Part shown: positions 14,319 through 22,816 of the stretch, in pieces
How the letters are laid out: every line of letters begins with the position of its first letter
Position numbering within the stretch: the stretch's first letter is position 1
Assembly: GCA_004297825.1 (NCBI GenBank)
Contig: SCSX01000053.1
Coordinates: 1 to 64,000 of the forward strand
Length of the DNA: 64,000 nt
Direction: 5' to 3'
Source: Spirochaetota bacterium
Lineage (GTDB): Bacteria > Spirochaetota > UBA4802 > UBA5368
Translations under genes and position numbers: made by a program
The notes under the pieces: model-generated
What the model saw: only the letters and a program-made list of their open reading frames with translations
The model's database searches: none
What the model was told of the DNA's origin: nothing

Positions 14319-17231
14319 CTACAGTATTTTAAGCGGGCTCAGGAGTCCGCGGGCGCCCTCGTCCGATGCGCTTACCGTTTCCTGGGACCCCATGACCGCG
14401 CGCACGGGGTTTTTCCATGCCTCTGCCAATGATGACGCGAACGCACGGAAATCACTCAGCTCAGTGGAAAGCACCTCATCCCGGGTTCGCTGCCGCTGCT
14501 CCTCCGTGGATCCCGTGAGATGACGCTCCAGGGCGACGAATCCCTGCGCGGGGGGCAGCAGGTACGCATCAATCTCGCCGATCGCGCCGATGATGCCCTT
14601 ATGCAGCTCTTCTTTCGGAAGGTCGAGCGTCGACAGGAAGCGAGAAGCTTCCTCGAACACCCTCCACGTTGCGCTGATATTCGGGTCGCGGTAGGAGAGC
14701 ATGCTGAAAACCCCGGAGAGACGGTCGAAGCCGCACAGCGCTCCATACGCCCCGCCCTGCACCCGAACGCGCTCCCAGAGCATGGTTGTCCTGAGCAGGC
14801 GCGTGATCACGCGCACCGAACCGTGATAACGGTATCCGAACTGGTAAAGGTTTGCCGCGGCGCCCACGTAATTGACACGCGCGGGAATCAGGAGCGCCTC
14901 CATTTCCGGCATCACTTTCCGTTCCCAGTTCGCCCGTGACGGCGATCCCGCGGGCAGCGCGTCAATGAGATTGTGGACCGGTTCGCGGCATGACTCCCAG
15001 GCCCGGGAGTCGGCGGTTATGTTCATCATGATGCTGTTCCGGTCGACGAGCGTAGCGTGAATTTCCACGAGCAATTCCCGCACCGACTCCCATTCGCGCT
15101 CAATCGAGGCGTCCAGGCGCTGCAGGAACGACAGGTAACTCAACCCGGTCATCGTTTCCATCGCGGCGTCGGCGGGCGTATACCGGGAGCGAAGCCGCTG
15201 GTCAACATACCCGGTTCCGTTAGGCACCACGCGCGCCTCATTGCGCGATTTTTCTTCGCGAAGGATCTGAAGAAACCTGTCCTTGCGGCTGAAATCGGGC
15301 ACGGTGAGAATGTCCGCGAGGATGTCCGCGAGCTCGTGCGCCCGCGCCACGGTGGTCTTGCCTCGCAGGAACATCCATCCGGTCGGGTTCTCCGCGCCTT
15401 CCACCATCGACGAAAACAGCGCCCTGCGGATACCGCCGGTTTTCCCGCTGATCCGCTGGGACAGCGACAGGTAATCCTCTTTTTTGGTTCCCATCTCGAA
15501 AAGGGCCCTGCCGTAGAGGGGCAGATACGGCAGGAAGCGTTCCGGGAGCCTGGTAATATCGAGCCCCAGGTCCAGGTAGAGAATCCCGCTCGTAAAGATA
15601 TCGTGCATCAGCAATCGCGTGGCCCCATGGTTCGACCCGGACGAGGGAATCTGCTTGTTCCGCGTGTCAAGGTCAGCGAGCGCGAGGCGCGGGATTTTCG
15701 CAAGGGCCTCCGGGCTGTCCGGCCGGGTCTGGAGCGCCTTCAGTTTCGCCGTATTTTCGGCACAGTCCCTGGAGGCGTGCTCCCCGAGTTTCGAAAGCGC
15801 CGCCTGGACGCGCGCGCGTTCGCGGCGCAGGAGCTCATCCCCATAGGAATGGTCCGGTTTTAGAATGACCGTCGTTCGGTGCGCGTTTTTCAGGAAATAG
15901 CGCTCGATAAGCGATTCAAAAAATCGCCCGTCGCGGTCGTACGATTTTTTCACCGCGTCAAGGGGAGACTCGAACGCGAGCAGCGCGCACGGGTCCTCGT
16001 CATAGAGCCAGGTGGTAAGCGCGCGCAGCATGAGCACGAGGCCGCGCGGCATCTGTCCGGTGTTATTCTCCCTGAAGCGGAATTCCACGGTATTGAGCCC
16101 CGCTTCAATTGTCCGCGGATCGATCCCGCCATGAGCGATTTTTTCCAGGGTATCGAGCACCAGGGCTTCCATCGCCGGCGCCTTTTCCGGGTCGATGTTC
16201 CTGAGGCCCGTCGAGAAATACATCTGGCGGATTTCGTTGTTGAGCCCCTGCCCGGCGATCCCCTCCCCCAGGCCCGAATCCAGGAGCGCCTTGCGAAGCG
16301 GGGACGCAGGCATACCCATAAGTATGTATTCCAGTACCTGCATCGCGATATTGACCGCCGGGGCGGTGCCCTCCGGCAGGAGCCAGTTGATAGTCGTTAT
16401 GCCCTTGGCGCCATCACCGTCGGCGCCGTCAACGAAGGGCCGGGTGACCGTGGAGCGTAATTCCCGGGAAGCCTGCAGGGGGATTGCGGAATCGACCGGG
16501 ACCGCATCGAACTGGTCGAGGTATTCGGCCAGTATGCGCAGCCTGGCCTCCGGCGCGTCGTTCCCGTAGAAATATATCCACGAATTGGAGGGATGGTAAT
16601 ATCGGCGATGAAATCCCCGTAGACCCTCGAAGGTAAGCTCCGTGATATGTTCGGGATCCCCCCCCGATTCGAGGCCGTAGATCGTCCCGGGGAAAAGGGA
16701 ATACTGGGAAAACGAACCGCTCAGGCTCTCCGGGGAGGAATAATCCCCTTTCATCTCGTTGTATACGACACCTTTGAATTCGGGCTCTTTCCCGGGATCG
16801 AGCTCGATATGCCAGCCCTCCTGCTCGAATACGTGATCGGTGAGCCTGGGGAAAAATACCGCGTCCAGGTACACGTCGACCAGGTTGTAAAAATCCTGGG
16901 TGTTCTGGCTTGCGACAGGGTAGCAGGTCTTGTCCGGGTAGGTCATGGCGTTCAGGAATGTTTTTAGCGATCCCTTGAGGAGCTCCACGAAAGGTTCCCT
17001 GACCGGGTACTTGCGCGAACCGCACAGCACCGAGTGCTCCAGGATGTGCGCGACGCCCGTTGAATCGGAGGGCGGCGTTCGGAAGCTTATCCCGAACACC
17101 TTGTTGTCGTCGTCATTGGATATCGAAAGCAGGCGGGCGCCGGTCTTCACGTGCCGGTACAGCGACGCCTCCCCGTTGATCTCGTCGATTTTTCTCGTGG
17201 TGAGCAGCTCGAATCCGTGCAGTAAGCCCAT
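14319..17231 (-). CDS. M16C family zinc metalloprotease (presequence-protease-like)
   Basis: A 970-aa insulinase-superfamily protease. The inverted zinc motif HxxEH is in VAHILEHSVLCGS near residue 62, with the downstream ELLKGSLKTFLNAMTYPDKTCYPVASQN read in parts (LKTFLNAMTYPDKT) typical of the M16C group (PreP, Cym1, FtsH-linked falcilysin type). The length covers the usual four homologous domains in one chain. No clear signal peptide, so it is probably cytosolic and degrades short peptides. It is a single gene: rnpB converges on its 3' end and 233 bp of unremarkable DNA precede it. Confidence 0.92.
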   Translation of the reverse strand: MGLLHGFELLTTRKIDEINGEASLYRHVKTGARLLSISNDDDNKVFGISFRTPPSDSTGVAHILEHSVLCGSRKYPVREPFVELLKGSLKTFLNAMTYPDKTCYPVASQNTQDFYNLVDVYLDAVFFPRLTDHVFEQEGWHIELDPGKEPEFKGVVYNEMKGDYSSPESLSGSFSQYSLFPGTIYGLESGGDPEHITELTFEGLRGFHRRYYHPSNSWIYFYGNDAPEARLRILAEYLDQFDAVPVDSAIPLQASRELRSTVTRPFVDGADGDGAKGITTINWLLPEGTAPAVNIAMQVLEYILMGMPASPLRKALLDSGLGEGIAGQGLNNEIRQMYFSTGLRNIDPEKAPAMEALVLDTLEKIAHGGIDPRTIEAGLNTVEFRFRENNTGQMPRGLVLMLRALTTWLYDEDPCALLAFESPLDAVKKSYDRDGRFFESLIERYFLKNAHRTTVILKPDHSYGDELLRRERARVQAALSKLGEHASRDCAENTAKLKALQTRPDSPEALAKIPRLALADLDTRNKQIPSSGSNHGATRLLMHDIFTSGILYLDLGLDITRLPERFLPYLPLYGRALFEMGTKKEDYLSLSQRISGKTGGIRRALFSSMVEGAENPTGWMFLRGKTTVARAHELADILADILTVPDFSRKDRFLQILREEKSRNEARVVPNGTGYVDQRLRSRYTPADAAMETMTGLSYLSFLQRLDASIEREWESVRELLVEIHATLVDRNSIMMNITADSRAWESCREPVHNLIDALPAGSPSRANWERKVMPEMEALLIPARVNYVGAAANLYQFGYRYHGSVRVITRLLRTTMLWERVRVQGGAYGALCGFDRLSGVFSMLSYRDPNISATWRVFEEASRFLSTLDLPKEELHKGIIGAIGEIDAYLLPPAQGFVALERHLTGSTEEQRQRTRDEVLSTELSDFRAFASSLAEAWKNPVRAVMGSQETVSASDEGARGLLSPLKIL

Positions 17232-17464
17232 GGTCGTATACCCTGAAATTAATATTTATGCTGTTCCGAACAAACCTCATCGCGGGGAAACCACATGCTG
17301 CGGAAGTTTCCTCTTTGAATCATACCCGCGGGCGGCAGGCAGTCGCTTTTTTGCCGCCCTGAGAAACATAGTCTACCGCGGCTCGCGTCCAGCGCAAGTA
17401 CGAAACGCGGACGGTTGCTGCACGCGGCGAATTCTCGACCGCGTGTATCGCCTGCATTCGCACG

Positions 17465-18409
17465 TCAGGAACAGAGCATGCCCTGGAAACTGCCCCGGCG
17501 CATGAGCTCCTCCTCTATCGCCCTGAGCACCGTCCCCTTGTGAAGCGCCCACAGCGGGGCGACGAGCGTGGCCGGCGGGCGGTCGCCGATAAGCCGGTGA
17601 ATGATAATGTCGGGCCGCAGCCTCTCAAGGAAATCGCACGCCGACGAGACATACTCTTCCAGTCCCAGGGGGCTGAATTTTCCTTCCCGAAACGCCTTTT
17701 CCAGCTGCGTGCCTCGTATAACGTGCAGATGGTGCAGCTTCACGCCGCGCACGGGCAGCGACGAAACCAGGGCCGCCGTATCCATTATATCCTTCCAGCT
17801 TTCGCCGGGGATGCCCAGTATAAGATGTGTGCATACCGGGATACCCCGAAGCGCCGCGCGGGACACGGCATCGACGGTGTCGGCATTCGTGTGCCTGCGG
17901 CCGAGCGTCTCCAGGCTCTTGTCGTGCGCGCTCTGCATGCCGAGCTCCAGCCACAGCTCGAAGCCCTCGCGCGCATACCCCGCGATGAGATCGAGCGTTT
18001 CGTCGGGGACGCAGTCGGGCCTTGTCGCGATCATGAGCCCCGTCACGCCGGGCTCCCCCAGCGCGGCATCGTACAGCCTTTTCAGCACATCGACGGGGGC
18101 ATACGTGTTGGTGAAGGCCTGAAAATACGCGATGTAGAGCGTATCGGCGCCCGCCCTGCGGAAACTCTCCCTGGCTGTCCGCATCTGGAGGTGGATATCT
18201 TCCGTTCCCGCGGAGGTCGGGGACGCCGATCCGTCTTCTCCGCAGAATACGCACCCCCGGGTATCCAGCGTTCCGTCGCGGTTGGGACACGTGAGCCGCG
18301 CGTCGATGGGGAGCTTGAGCACGCGGCACCCGAATTTTTTCAGGAGATAATCCCCGAAAAAATTATACGGCTTCCCTTCCCGCCCCCCGTGCTCAGAGCG
18401 AACGGTCAC
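17465..18409 (-). CDS. TIGR01212-family radical SAM protein (YhcC-like)
   Basis: 314 aa. KLPIDARLTCPNRDG followed by GCVFC gives the family's spaced cysteines for the [4Fe-4S] cluster (C41, then a C-x2-C around 53-56). GLMIATRPDCVPDETLDLI and HLILGIPGESWKDIMDT are further radical SAM barrel motifs. Reaction unknown; E. coli YhcC is the best-known relative. The start is GTG with a perfectly placed GGAGGAAC. It overlaps the end of the amidase gene by 17 bp, so the two are co-transcribed. Confidence 0.88.
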   Translation of the reverse strand: MTVRSEHGGREGKPYNFFGDYLLKKFGCRVLKLPIDARLTCPNRDGTLDTRGCVFCGEDGSASPTSAGTEDIHLQMRTARESFRRAGADTLYIAYFQAFTNTYAPVDVLKRLYDAALGEPGVTGLMIATRPDCVPDETLDLIAGYAREGFELWLELGMQSAHDKSLETLGRRHTNADTVDAVSRAALRGIPVCTHLILGIPGESWKDIMDTAALVSSLPVRGVKLHHLHVIRGTQLEKAFREGKFSPLGLEEYVSSACDFLERLRPDIIIHRLIGDRPPATLVAPLWALHKGTVLRAIEEELMRRGSFQGMLCS

Positions 18410-20102
18410 GTTCCTCCGCGGAAAAATACGAGTTCTTCAGGTACTGGTGGTTCTGATACATGCACGGGTTTATCCGCACCTGGGCGACGGCCTCGACATT
18501 GGTCACGACCAGGTCCTCGCCAAGCGTCACCACGTACAGCCCCGGCCCGAAGTTGAACTTCGCCCCGTTGATCCACACCTGCCCGAATGAGCGCACGAGC
18601 TTTGCCAGCGCGTCCTTGTCCGGATTGAGCGCCCTCACGATCGCATCCTCAAGGCTCATGCCCTCCTCCACGGGAAAAATCACCGGTGTCGTGAGGGGCA
18701 TCTTCCGGTAGGCGGCCGCAAAATACGGGGAGGGGCAGATTTTCGGTGCGGCGTCCGCATCGGCGGCGGGCAGGATGAGCTTCGAATATTCCGTGTTGTA
18801 CTTCACATCGAGCGCGTACAGGAGCGCCCTGCTGTTTATGGTTTTCTTTGCGAGGCTCAGGTATGCCCCCGCGTCCCGATGCTTGTCGCTGAGCATCAGC
18901 TGCCGTCCCGTCTGGTAATAGCCCTCCGCCTGGGTGATGATGGTGCGAATGTCCTTGAAGGGAACCAGGTGCTGCGGGACCGGGTTGTCGGACAGTTTCT
19001 CCATCTCGGCCATGACCTCGAAGGCCTTGGCGAACTCCGACGTTTTCACGTAATACAGGGCAATCCGCGAAAGCTTGAAGACAGTGAGCGCCGCCTCCGG
19101 CACGTCCTTCACCTTAACCGGCGAGGCGCCCGATATATCGACGCCAAAGGTTTCCTTCACGGTATCGAGAAGCGTTTCATACTCGGCGCGCGCTATCTTC
19201 TTCTGGTTGTCGCTTTTGCGCAAAAAGGATTCCTCCTCGGGATTGCAGATAAATCCCGTTTCGAAAATGAGGGAAACCGGGAAGTCGACGAAATAGGTAA
19301 ATCGCTCGTCTCCCACGCACCCATTCTCCCAGCCGTTCGATTTCATGCCCAGGTCGATGAGCTTTTTCTTCAGGGTTTGCGCGTATTTGAGGGAAAAGCC
19401 CGACGCATCGACCCGGTTATAGAGCGTGAGGAATCCGCGATATGCGAACCGCACGTTCGCGATGAACCGGGCCCCCGTCTCGTCCGTCGTGATGTGAATC
19501 CCGGGGATGTTCACGTACCCGTACGCCTTCTGGGTCTGCGCCACGTTGTTCAGGTGCTGGCTTATCGCCATGAACGCGTTCGAATCGAATGCCCGCTGCA
19601 CTATGCCGTGCAGGAAGATGTTGCTGTAGCTGTCGCTTTTCCCCCTGAGCACCTTTAGGTAATCGTCCGTGGTGCGTATTTCCACCATGGGATTCGCGGC
19701 GAGAAGCGCGTAGAGCTCGCGCGCGAGCAGCATGGAATAGTACTCCTCGGTAAGTCCCGTAGAGCTTATGCGGTTGGTCGCCTCCCCCTCCCAGTAGCCG
19801 TTCGCGTACCGTCCGTGGGCGGGGCCGAAGAAGATCACGAGCTTCCGTCCCGCCTTGAGCTTATCGTACAGGTTCCCATACGTCTCCTCGATGCGCTGCG
19901 CCATCGCAAGCACCTGTTTCGCGCTCGCGGCGTTCCGCTCGCGGGCCAGCACCCTCTGGACAGCCTCCGGCTGACCCGCGAACGCGTAGGGGTACTGCGC
20001 GTGCGCTGCCCCCGGAAGGAACGGGTCGGTGCCCGTAAACAGCATGGAGAGGATGATTACCGATACGATCGTCGTTGTGCGCGTGAAACGGGAGAGAATC
20101 AT
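18393..20102 (-). CDS. Exported N-acetylmuramoyl-L-alanine amidase-like protein
   Basis: 569 aa from the start I prefer at 20102. A signal peptide is visible (TIVSVIILSMLFTG, cleavage after AAHAQ near residue 36). The central domain (about 100-340) resembles Amidase_3 zinc amidases: IFFGPAHGRYANGY has the first His region, AFMAISQHLNN a second His region and LIFETGFICNPEEESFL the conserved Glu and N-x-x-E motif. A C-terminal ~220 residues are unassigned. It would cleave stem peptides from peptidoglycan in the periplasm, or be a diverged relative. The ribosome-binding site is weak. Co-transcribed with the downstream radical SAM gene. Confidence 0.7.
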   Translation of the reverse strand: MILSRFTRTTTIVSVIILSMLFTGTDPFLPGAAHAQYPYAFAGQPEAVQRVLARERNAASAKQVLAMAQRIEETYGNLYDKLKAGRKLVIFFGPAHGRYANGYWEGEATNRISSTGLTEEYYSMLLARELYALLAANPMVEIRTTDDYLKVLRGKSDSYSNIFLHGIVQRAFDSNAFMAISQHLNNVAQTQKAYGYVNIPGIHITTDETGARFIANVRFAYRGFLTLYNRVDASGFSLKYAQTLKKKLIDLGMKSNGWENGCVGDERFTYFVDFPVSLIFETGFICNPEEESFLRKSDNQKKIARAEYETLLDTVKETFGVDISGASPVKVKDVPEAALTVFKLSRIALYYVKTSEFAKAFEVMAEMEKLSDNPVPQHLVPFKDIRTIITQAEGYYQTGRQLMLSDKHRDAGAYLSLAKKTINSRALLYALDVKYNTEYSKLILPAADADAAPKICPSPYFAAAYRKMPLTTPVIFPVEEGMSLEDAIVRALNPDKDALAKLVRSFGQVWINGAKFNFGPGLYVVTLGEDLVVTNVEAVAQVRINPCMYQNHQYLKNSYFSAEERDRSL

Positions 20103-20239
20103 AGGGCACCAGCCGGAATGAACAATTATCGCGAACCGTAGTGTATTAATAATATCGACTCCCGCAAGAAAATAATTGTATTTTTTACCATTGAATTGCA
20201 TAGTGAGGCATGGAGCGAAAAAAGAGGCTAGGTGGTCCC

Positions 20240-20896
20240 ATGCGCAGGAATGCCATAAAATTCGAAGAGCTCTCCTCCGAAATCAAAAAAGAAATCGAGA
20301 AATTCTGGCTTCGCCAGAAGGAGTTCGGAGACCAGTGCACCATGGAACAGGCGATGACGCAGTGGTTCGAGGAGGAGTTCGACATATGGATGATCACGAA
20401 CTACACCTCCAAGATCCGCGGAGACCGCCGCGCCGCGGAGCGCCGAAAGCACGCACGCCTGGAGATGGAGAAGGAAGCGGAGGCCCAGGCGAAAAAGGAC
20501 GCCAAGAGCGATCGGAGAGCCGCTCCACGCCGTAAAAAGTACCGCCTGGACATCGAGGTACCGGTAAGAATCGTCGAGACCCTCATCGAATCGTCCTCGG
20601 ATGACCGGGAGGCGATCGATTTCATAGGCACCCTGGTGAATATCAGCCGTGGCGGGTTCTACTTCCGCTCCGCCAAGGAATTCGAGCCATCGAGCATCAT
20701 CCGCGTGAACATCGACCTCTCCAAGCTCGATCCGGATCTCCGGGACATAGAAGCGCTGGCAATGGTCATCCGCTCGGAAAGGCTCACCCCCGAGTACTAT
20801 GGGGTGGGCGTCATGTTTTCGAGCATTTACCACGAAGCGAAGGAAAAGCTCGATACCTTCATATTCAAGCATCTCGCGTATTACGTGTACTCATAA
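20240..20896 (+). CDS. PilZ domain protein (c-di-GMP receptor)
   Basis: 218 aa from 20240, where AGGTGG lies 6-8 nt upstream (an in-frame ATG at 20210 lacks a spaced site). An N-terminal charged helical region (residues 1-100, RRAAERRKHARLEMEKEAEA) precedes a PilZ domain. That domain contains RRAAPRRKKYRL (about 103-114) as the RxxxR motif and NISRGGFYF (about 145-153) as the [D/N]xSxxG motif. It should bind cyclic di-GMP. It is followed 22 bp later by the extended SDR gene, perhaps in one transcript. Target of control unknown. Confidence 0.87.
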   Translation: MRRNAIKFEELSSEIKKEIEKFWLRQKEFGDQCTMEQAMTQWFEEEFDIWMITNYTSKIRGDRRAAERRKHARLEMEKEAEAQAKKDAKSDRRAAPRRKKYRLDIEVPVRIVETLIESSSDDREAIDFIGTLVNISRGGFYFRSAKEFEPSSIIRVNIDLSKLDPDLRDIEALAMVIRSERLTPEYYGVGVMFSSIYHEAKEKLDTFIFKHLAYYVYS

Positions 20897-20918
20897 ATCC
20901 CCGTTCCCGGATAACGCT

Positions 20919-21947
20919 ATGCCAACTCGCAAACTCGCATCGAAAAATGTGCTCATCACCGGCGCGACAGGTTTTATCGGCGGTCACCTGGTAAGGGCCA
21001 ATTTAAAAAAGAAAAAACACGTGCGCGCGTTCGTCCTGCCCGGCGACCCGGGAGAGGCGGCCCTGAAAAAATTGGGCGTCGATATTGCTTACGGCGATAT
21101 CAGCGACTACGAATCCGTAAAAAAGGCATTGAAGGGGATCGATACCGTCTTTCACTGCGCCGCGGTGGTCACCGATTGGGCGCCCTGGAGCCTTTTCGAA
21201 AAGGTGACGATCCGCGGGACCGAGAACATCTGCCGCGCCGCCGCCCAGGCGAAGGTGCGCCGCTTCGTCGACATGAGCACCAACGACGTATTCGGGGTCG
21301 ACGAGTCCGCCGTGATGGACGAGACCTTCCCGCTGCGGCCGTGGAAGGAGCCCTACCCCGACGCGAAGATCGAGGCCGAAAAAATTTCGTGGCGCTACCA
21401 CAGGGAGCACGGGCTCCCCGTTACGATGGTATACCCGTGCTGGGTGTACGGCGAGGGCGACCTGACCTTCGTTCCCAGCCTGGCGGACGCGATCGTGAAG
21501 CGGGACCTCATCTTCTGGCGCAAAGACGTGCTGGTATGGCCCACGTACATCGAAAACCTCGTCGACCTTCTCCTGCTCATCTCGGAAGACCCGCGCGCCG
21601 TGGGTAACGGTTACCTCGTGCATGACGGTGAATCGGTCACGCTGCAGGAGTTCTGTGCGGGGATCGCGGACACGCTCGGCGTAAAACCCATCACCACGCA
21701 CATCCCCTACTTCCTCGCCTACGCGGCGGGAATCGCGATGGAAGGGCTCTGGAAGCTCATGAAGAAAAAAACCAGGCCGCTGCTTACCACCTACACGGTG
21801 ATCAACCTGGGTTCGCGCTTCCGCTTCACGATCGGTAAGGCGGAGAAAGAGCTCGGCTGGAAGCCACGGGTTTCATATAAGGAAGGCTTCACACGCACCA
21901 TGCAGTGGCTCAAGGCCCTTGACCTGGAATCGCTCACGTTAAAATAG
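20919..21947 (+). CDS. NAD(P)-dependent extended SDR (epimerase/dehydratase/3beta-HSD-like)
   Basis: 342 aa. Rossmann motif GATGFIG at 15-21 and catalytic Y146-x3-K150 (YPDAK), with MSTNDVFG as the active-site Ser/Thr region and VYPCWVYGEGD further on: the layout of 3beta-hydroxysteroid dehydrogenase/epimerase-like SDRs. It lies 12 bp upstream of the 3-ketosphinganine-reductase-like gene. In Caulobacter an atypical extended SDR (ceramide reductase, CerR) belongs to the sphingolipid cluster. An equivalent role here is a hypothesis, and a sugar or lipid-head-group epimerase is equally compatible. Confidence 0.82.
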   Translation: MPTRKLASKNVLITGATGFIGGHLVRANLKKKKHVRAFVLPGDPGEAALKKLGVDIAYGDISDYESVKKALKGIDTVFHCAAVVTDWAPWSLFEKVTIRGTENICRAAAQAKVRRFVDMSTNDVFGVDESAVMDETFPLRPWKEPYPDAKIEAEKISWRYHREHGLPVTMVYPCWVYGEGDLTFVPSLADAIVKRDLIFWRKDVLVWPTYIENLVDLLLLISEDPRAVGNGYLVHDGESVTLQEFCAGIADTLGVKPITTHIPYFLAYAAGIAMEGLWKLMKKKTRPLLTTYTVINLGSRFRFTIGKAEKELGWKPRVSYKEGFTRTMQWLKALDLESLTLK

Positions 21948-21959
21948 CGGAGACAACCC

Positions 21960-22781
21960 ATGAAAGATTTCGCCGGTAAAAACGTCTATCTCACCGGGGG
22001 CTCGGCCGGTATCGGTCTTTCGACCGCGAAACTCCTGGCTGCCCGGGGCGCGCACATCATCATTTTCGCGCGTACGAAGGAGCGCCTCAAGAGTGCGGTC
22101 GCGGAGATATCGGCGTGTAAAAAAAGCGCCGGCCAGAAAATCGAGTACATGGAGCTCGACGTCTCGGACGACCGCGCGGTGCGCAAGGTGATGAAGAAGG
22201 CCGTTTCTTCGTTTGGGGCCCCGGACCTGCTTATCAACAACGCAGGGCGCGCGTATCCGCGCCGCTTCGAGGACATTTCATTTACCCAGTTCGAGGAGAC
22301 GATGAGGACCAACCTCTACGGAATGTGGAGCACCATCTCCGCCCTCCTGCCCTCAATGAAGGATCGCGGCGGCCACATCGTCAACGTTTCCTCCATGGTC
22401 GGTTTCATGGGCGTGTACGGGTACGCCGATTACGCCGCGAGCAAATTCGGCATCATCGGCCTTTCGGAGACGCTTAAGAGCGAGCTCGCCGAATACAAGA
22501 TCGGGATATCGGTGCTCTGCCCCCCCGATACCGATACCCCCGGCTTCAAGACCGAGAATATCACCAAGCCCGAAGAAACAAAGGCGATATCCGCGGCGGC
22601 GAAGGTCATGACCCCGGACGCGGTCGCGGAGCGGCTCGTCAAGGGGATTCGCAAAAAGCAGTTCATGATAATCCCGGGTTTCGACGGCCATTTCACCTGG
22701 CTCGCCAAGCGTTTCACCCCATGGCTCGTCGAATGGGTCATGAATATGAGCGTAAGGAAAGTCCAGGAAGCGCGGGATTGA
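21960..22781 (+). CDS. Classical SDR resembling 3-ketodihydrosphingosine reductase
   Basis: 273 aa. Cofactor loop TGGSAGIG (12-19), NNAGRA (93-98), catalytic Ser144/145, Tyr158 and Lys162 (YADYAASKFG). The stretch CPPDTDTPGFKTEN followed by ITKPEETKAIS (187-211) is strongly reminiscent of eukaryotic KDSR/Tsc10, which has PPDTDTPG and KP-ET in the same place. The C-terminus (WLAKRFTPWLVEWVMN) is hydrophobic and may touch the membrane. It would reduce 3-ketosphinganine to sphinganine with NADPH, the step after the SPT-like enzyme at 11.5 kb. GCGGAG ribosome-binding site. A hairpin follows the stop. Confidence 0.8.
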   Translation: MKDFAGKNVYLTGGSAGIGLSTAKLLAARGAHIIIFARTKERLKSAVAEISACKKSAGQKIEYMELDVSDDRAVRKVMKKAVSSFGAPDLLINNAGRAYPRRFEDISFTQFEETMRTNLYGMWSTISALLPSMKDRGGHIVNVSSMVGFMGVYGYADYAASKFGIIGLSETLKSELAEYKIGISVLCPPDTDTPGFKTENITKPEETKAISAAAKVMTPDAVAERLVKGIRKKQFMIIPGFDGHFTWLAKRFTPWLVEWVMNMSVRKVQEARD

Positions 22782-22806
22782 AGGCGCGGATGCGTATCCG
22801 CGCTTT
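22781..22806. terminator. Hairpin terminator between convergent SDR and GH32 genes
   Basis: GCGCGGAT-GCGT-ATCCGCGC, extendable to about 11 bp with flanking AAG/CTT, and a short T-run on the right. It lies 3 bp after one stop and 11 bp before the other gene's stop. Confidence 0.6.
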
Positions 22807-22816
22807 CGGAGGCCCG

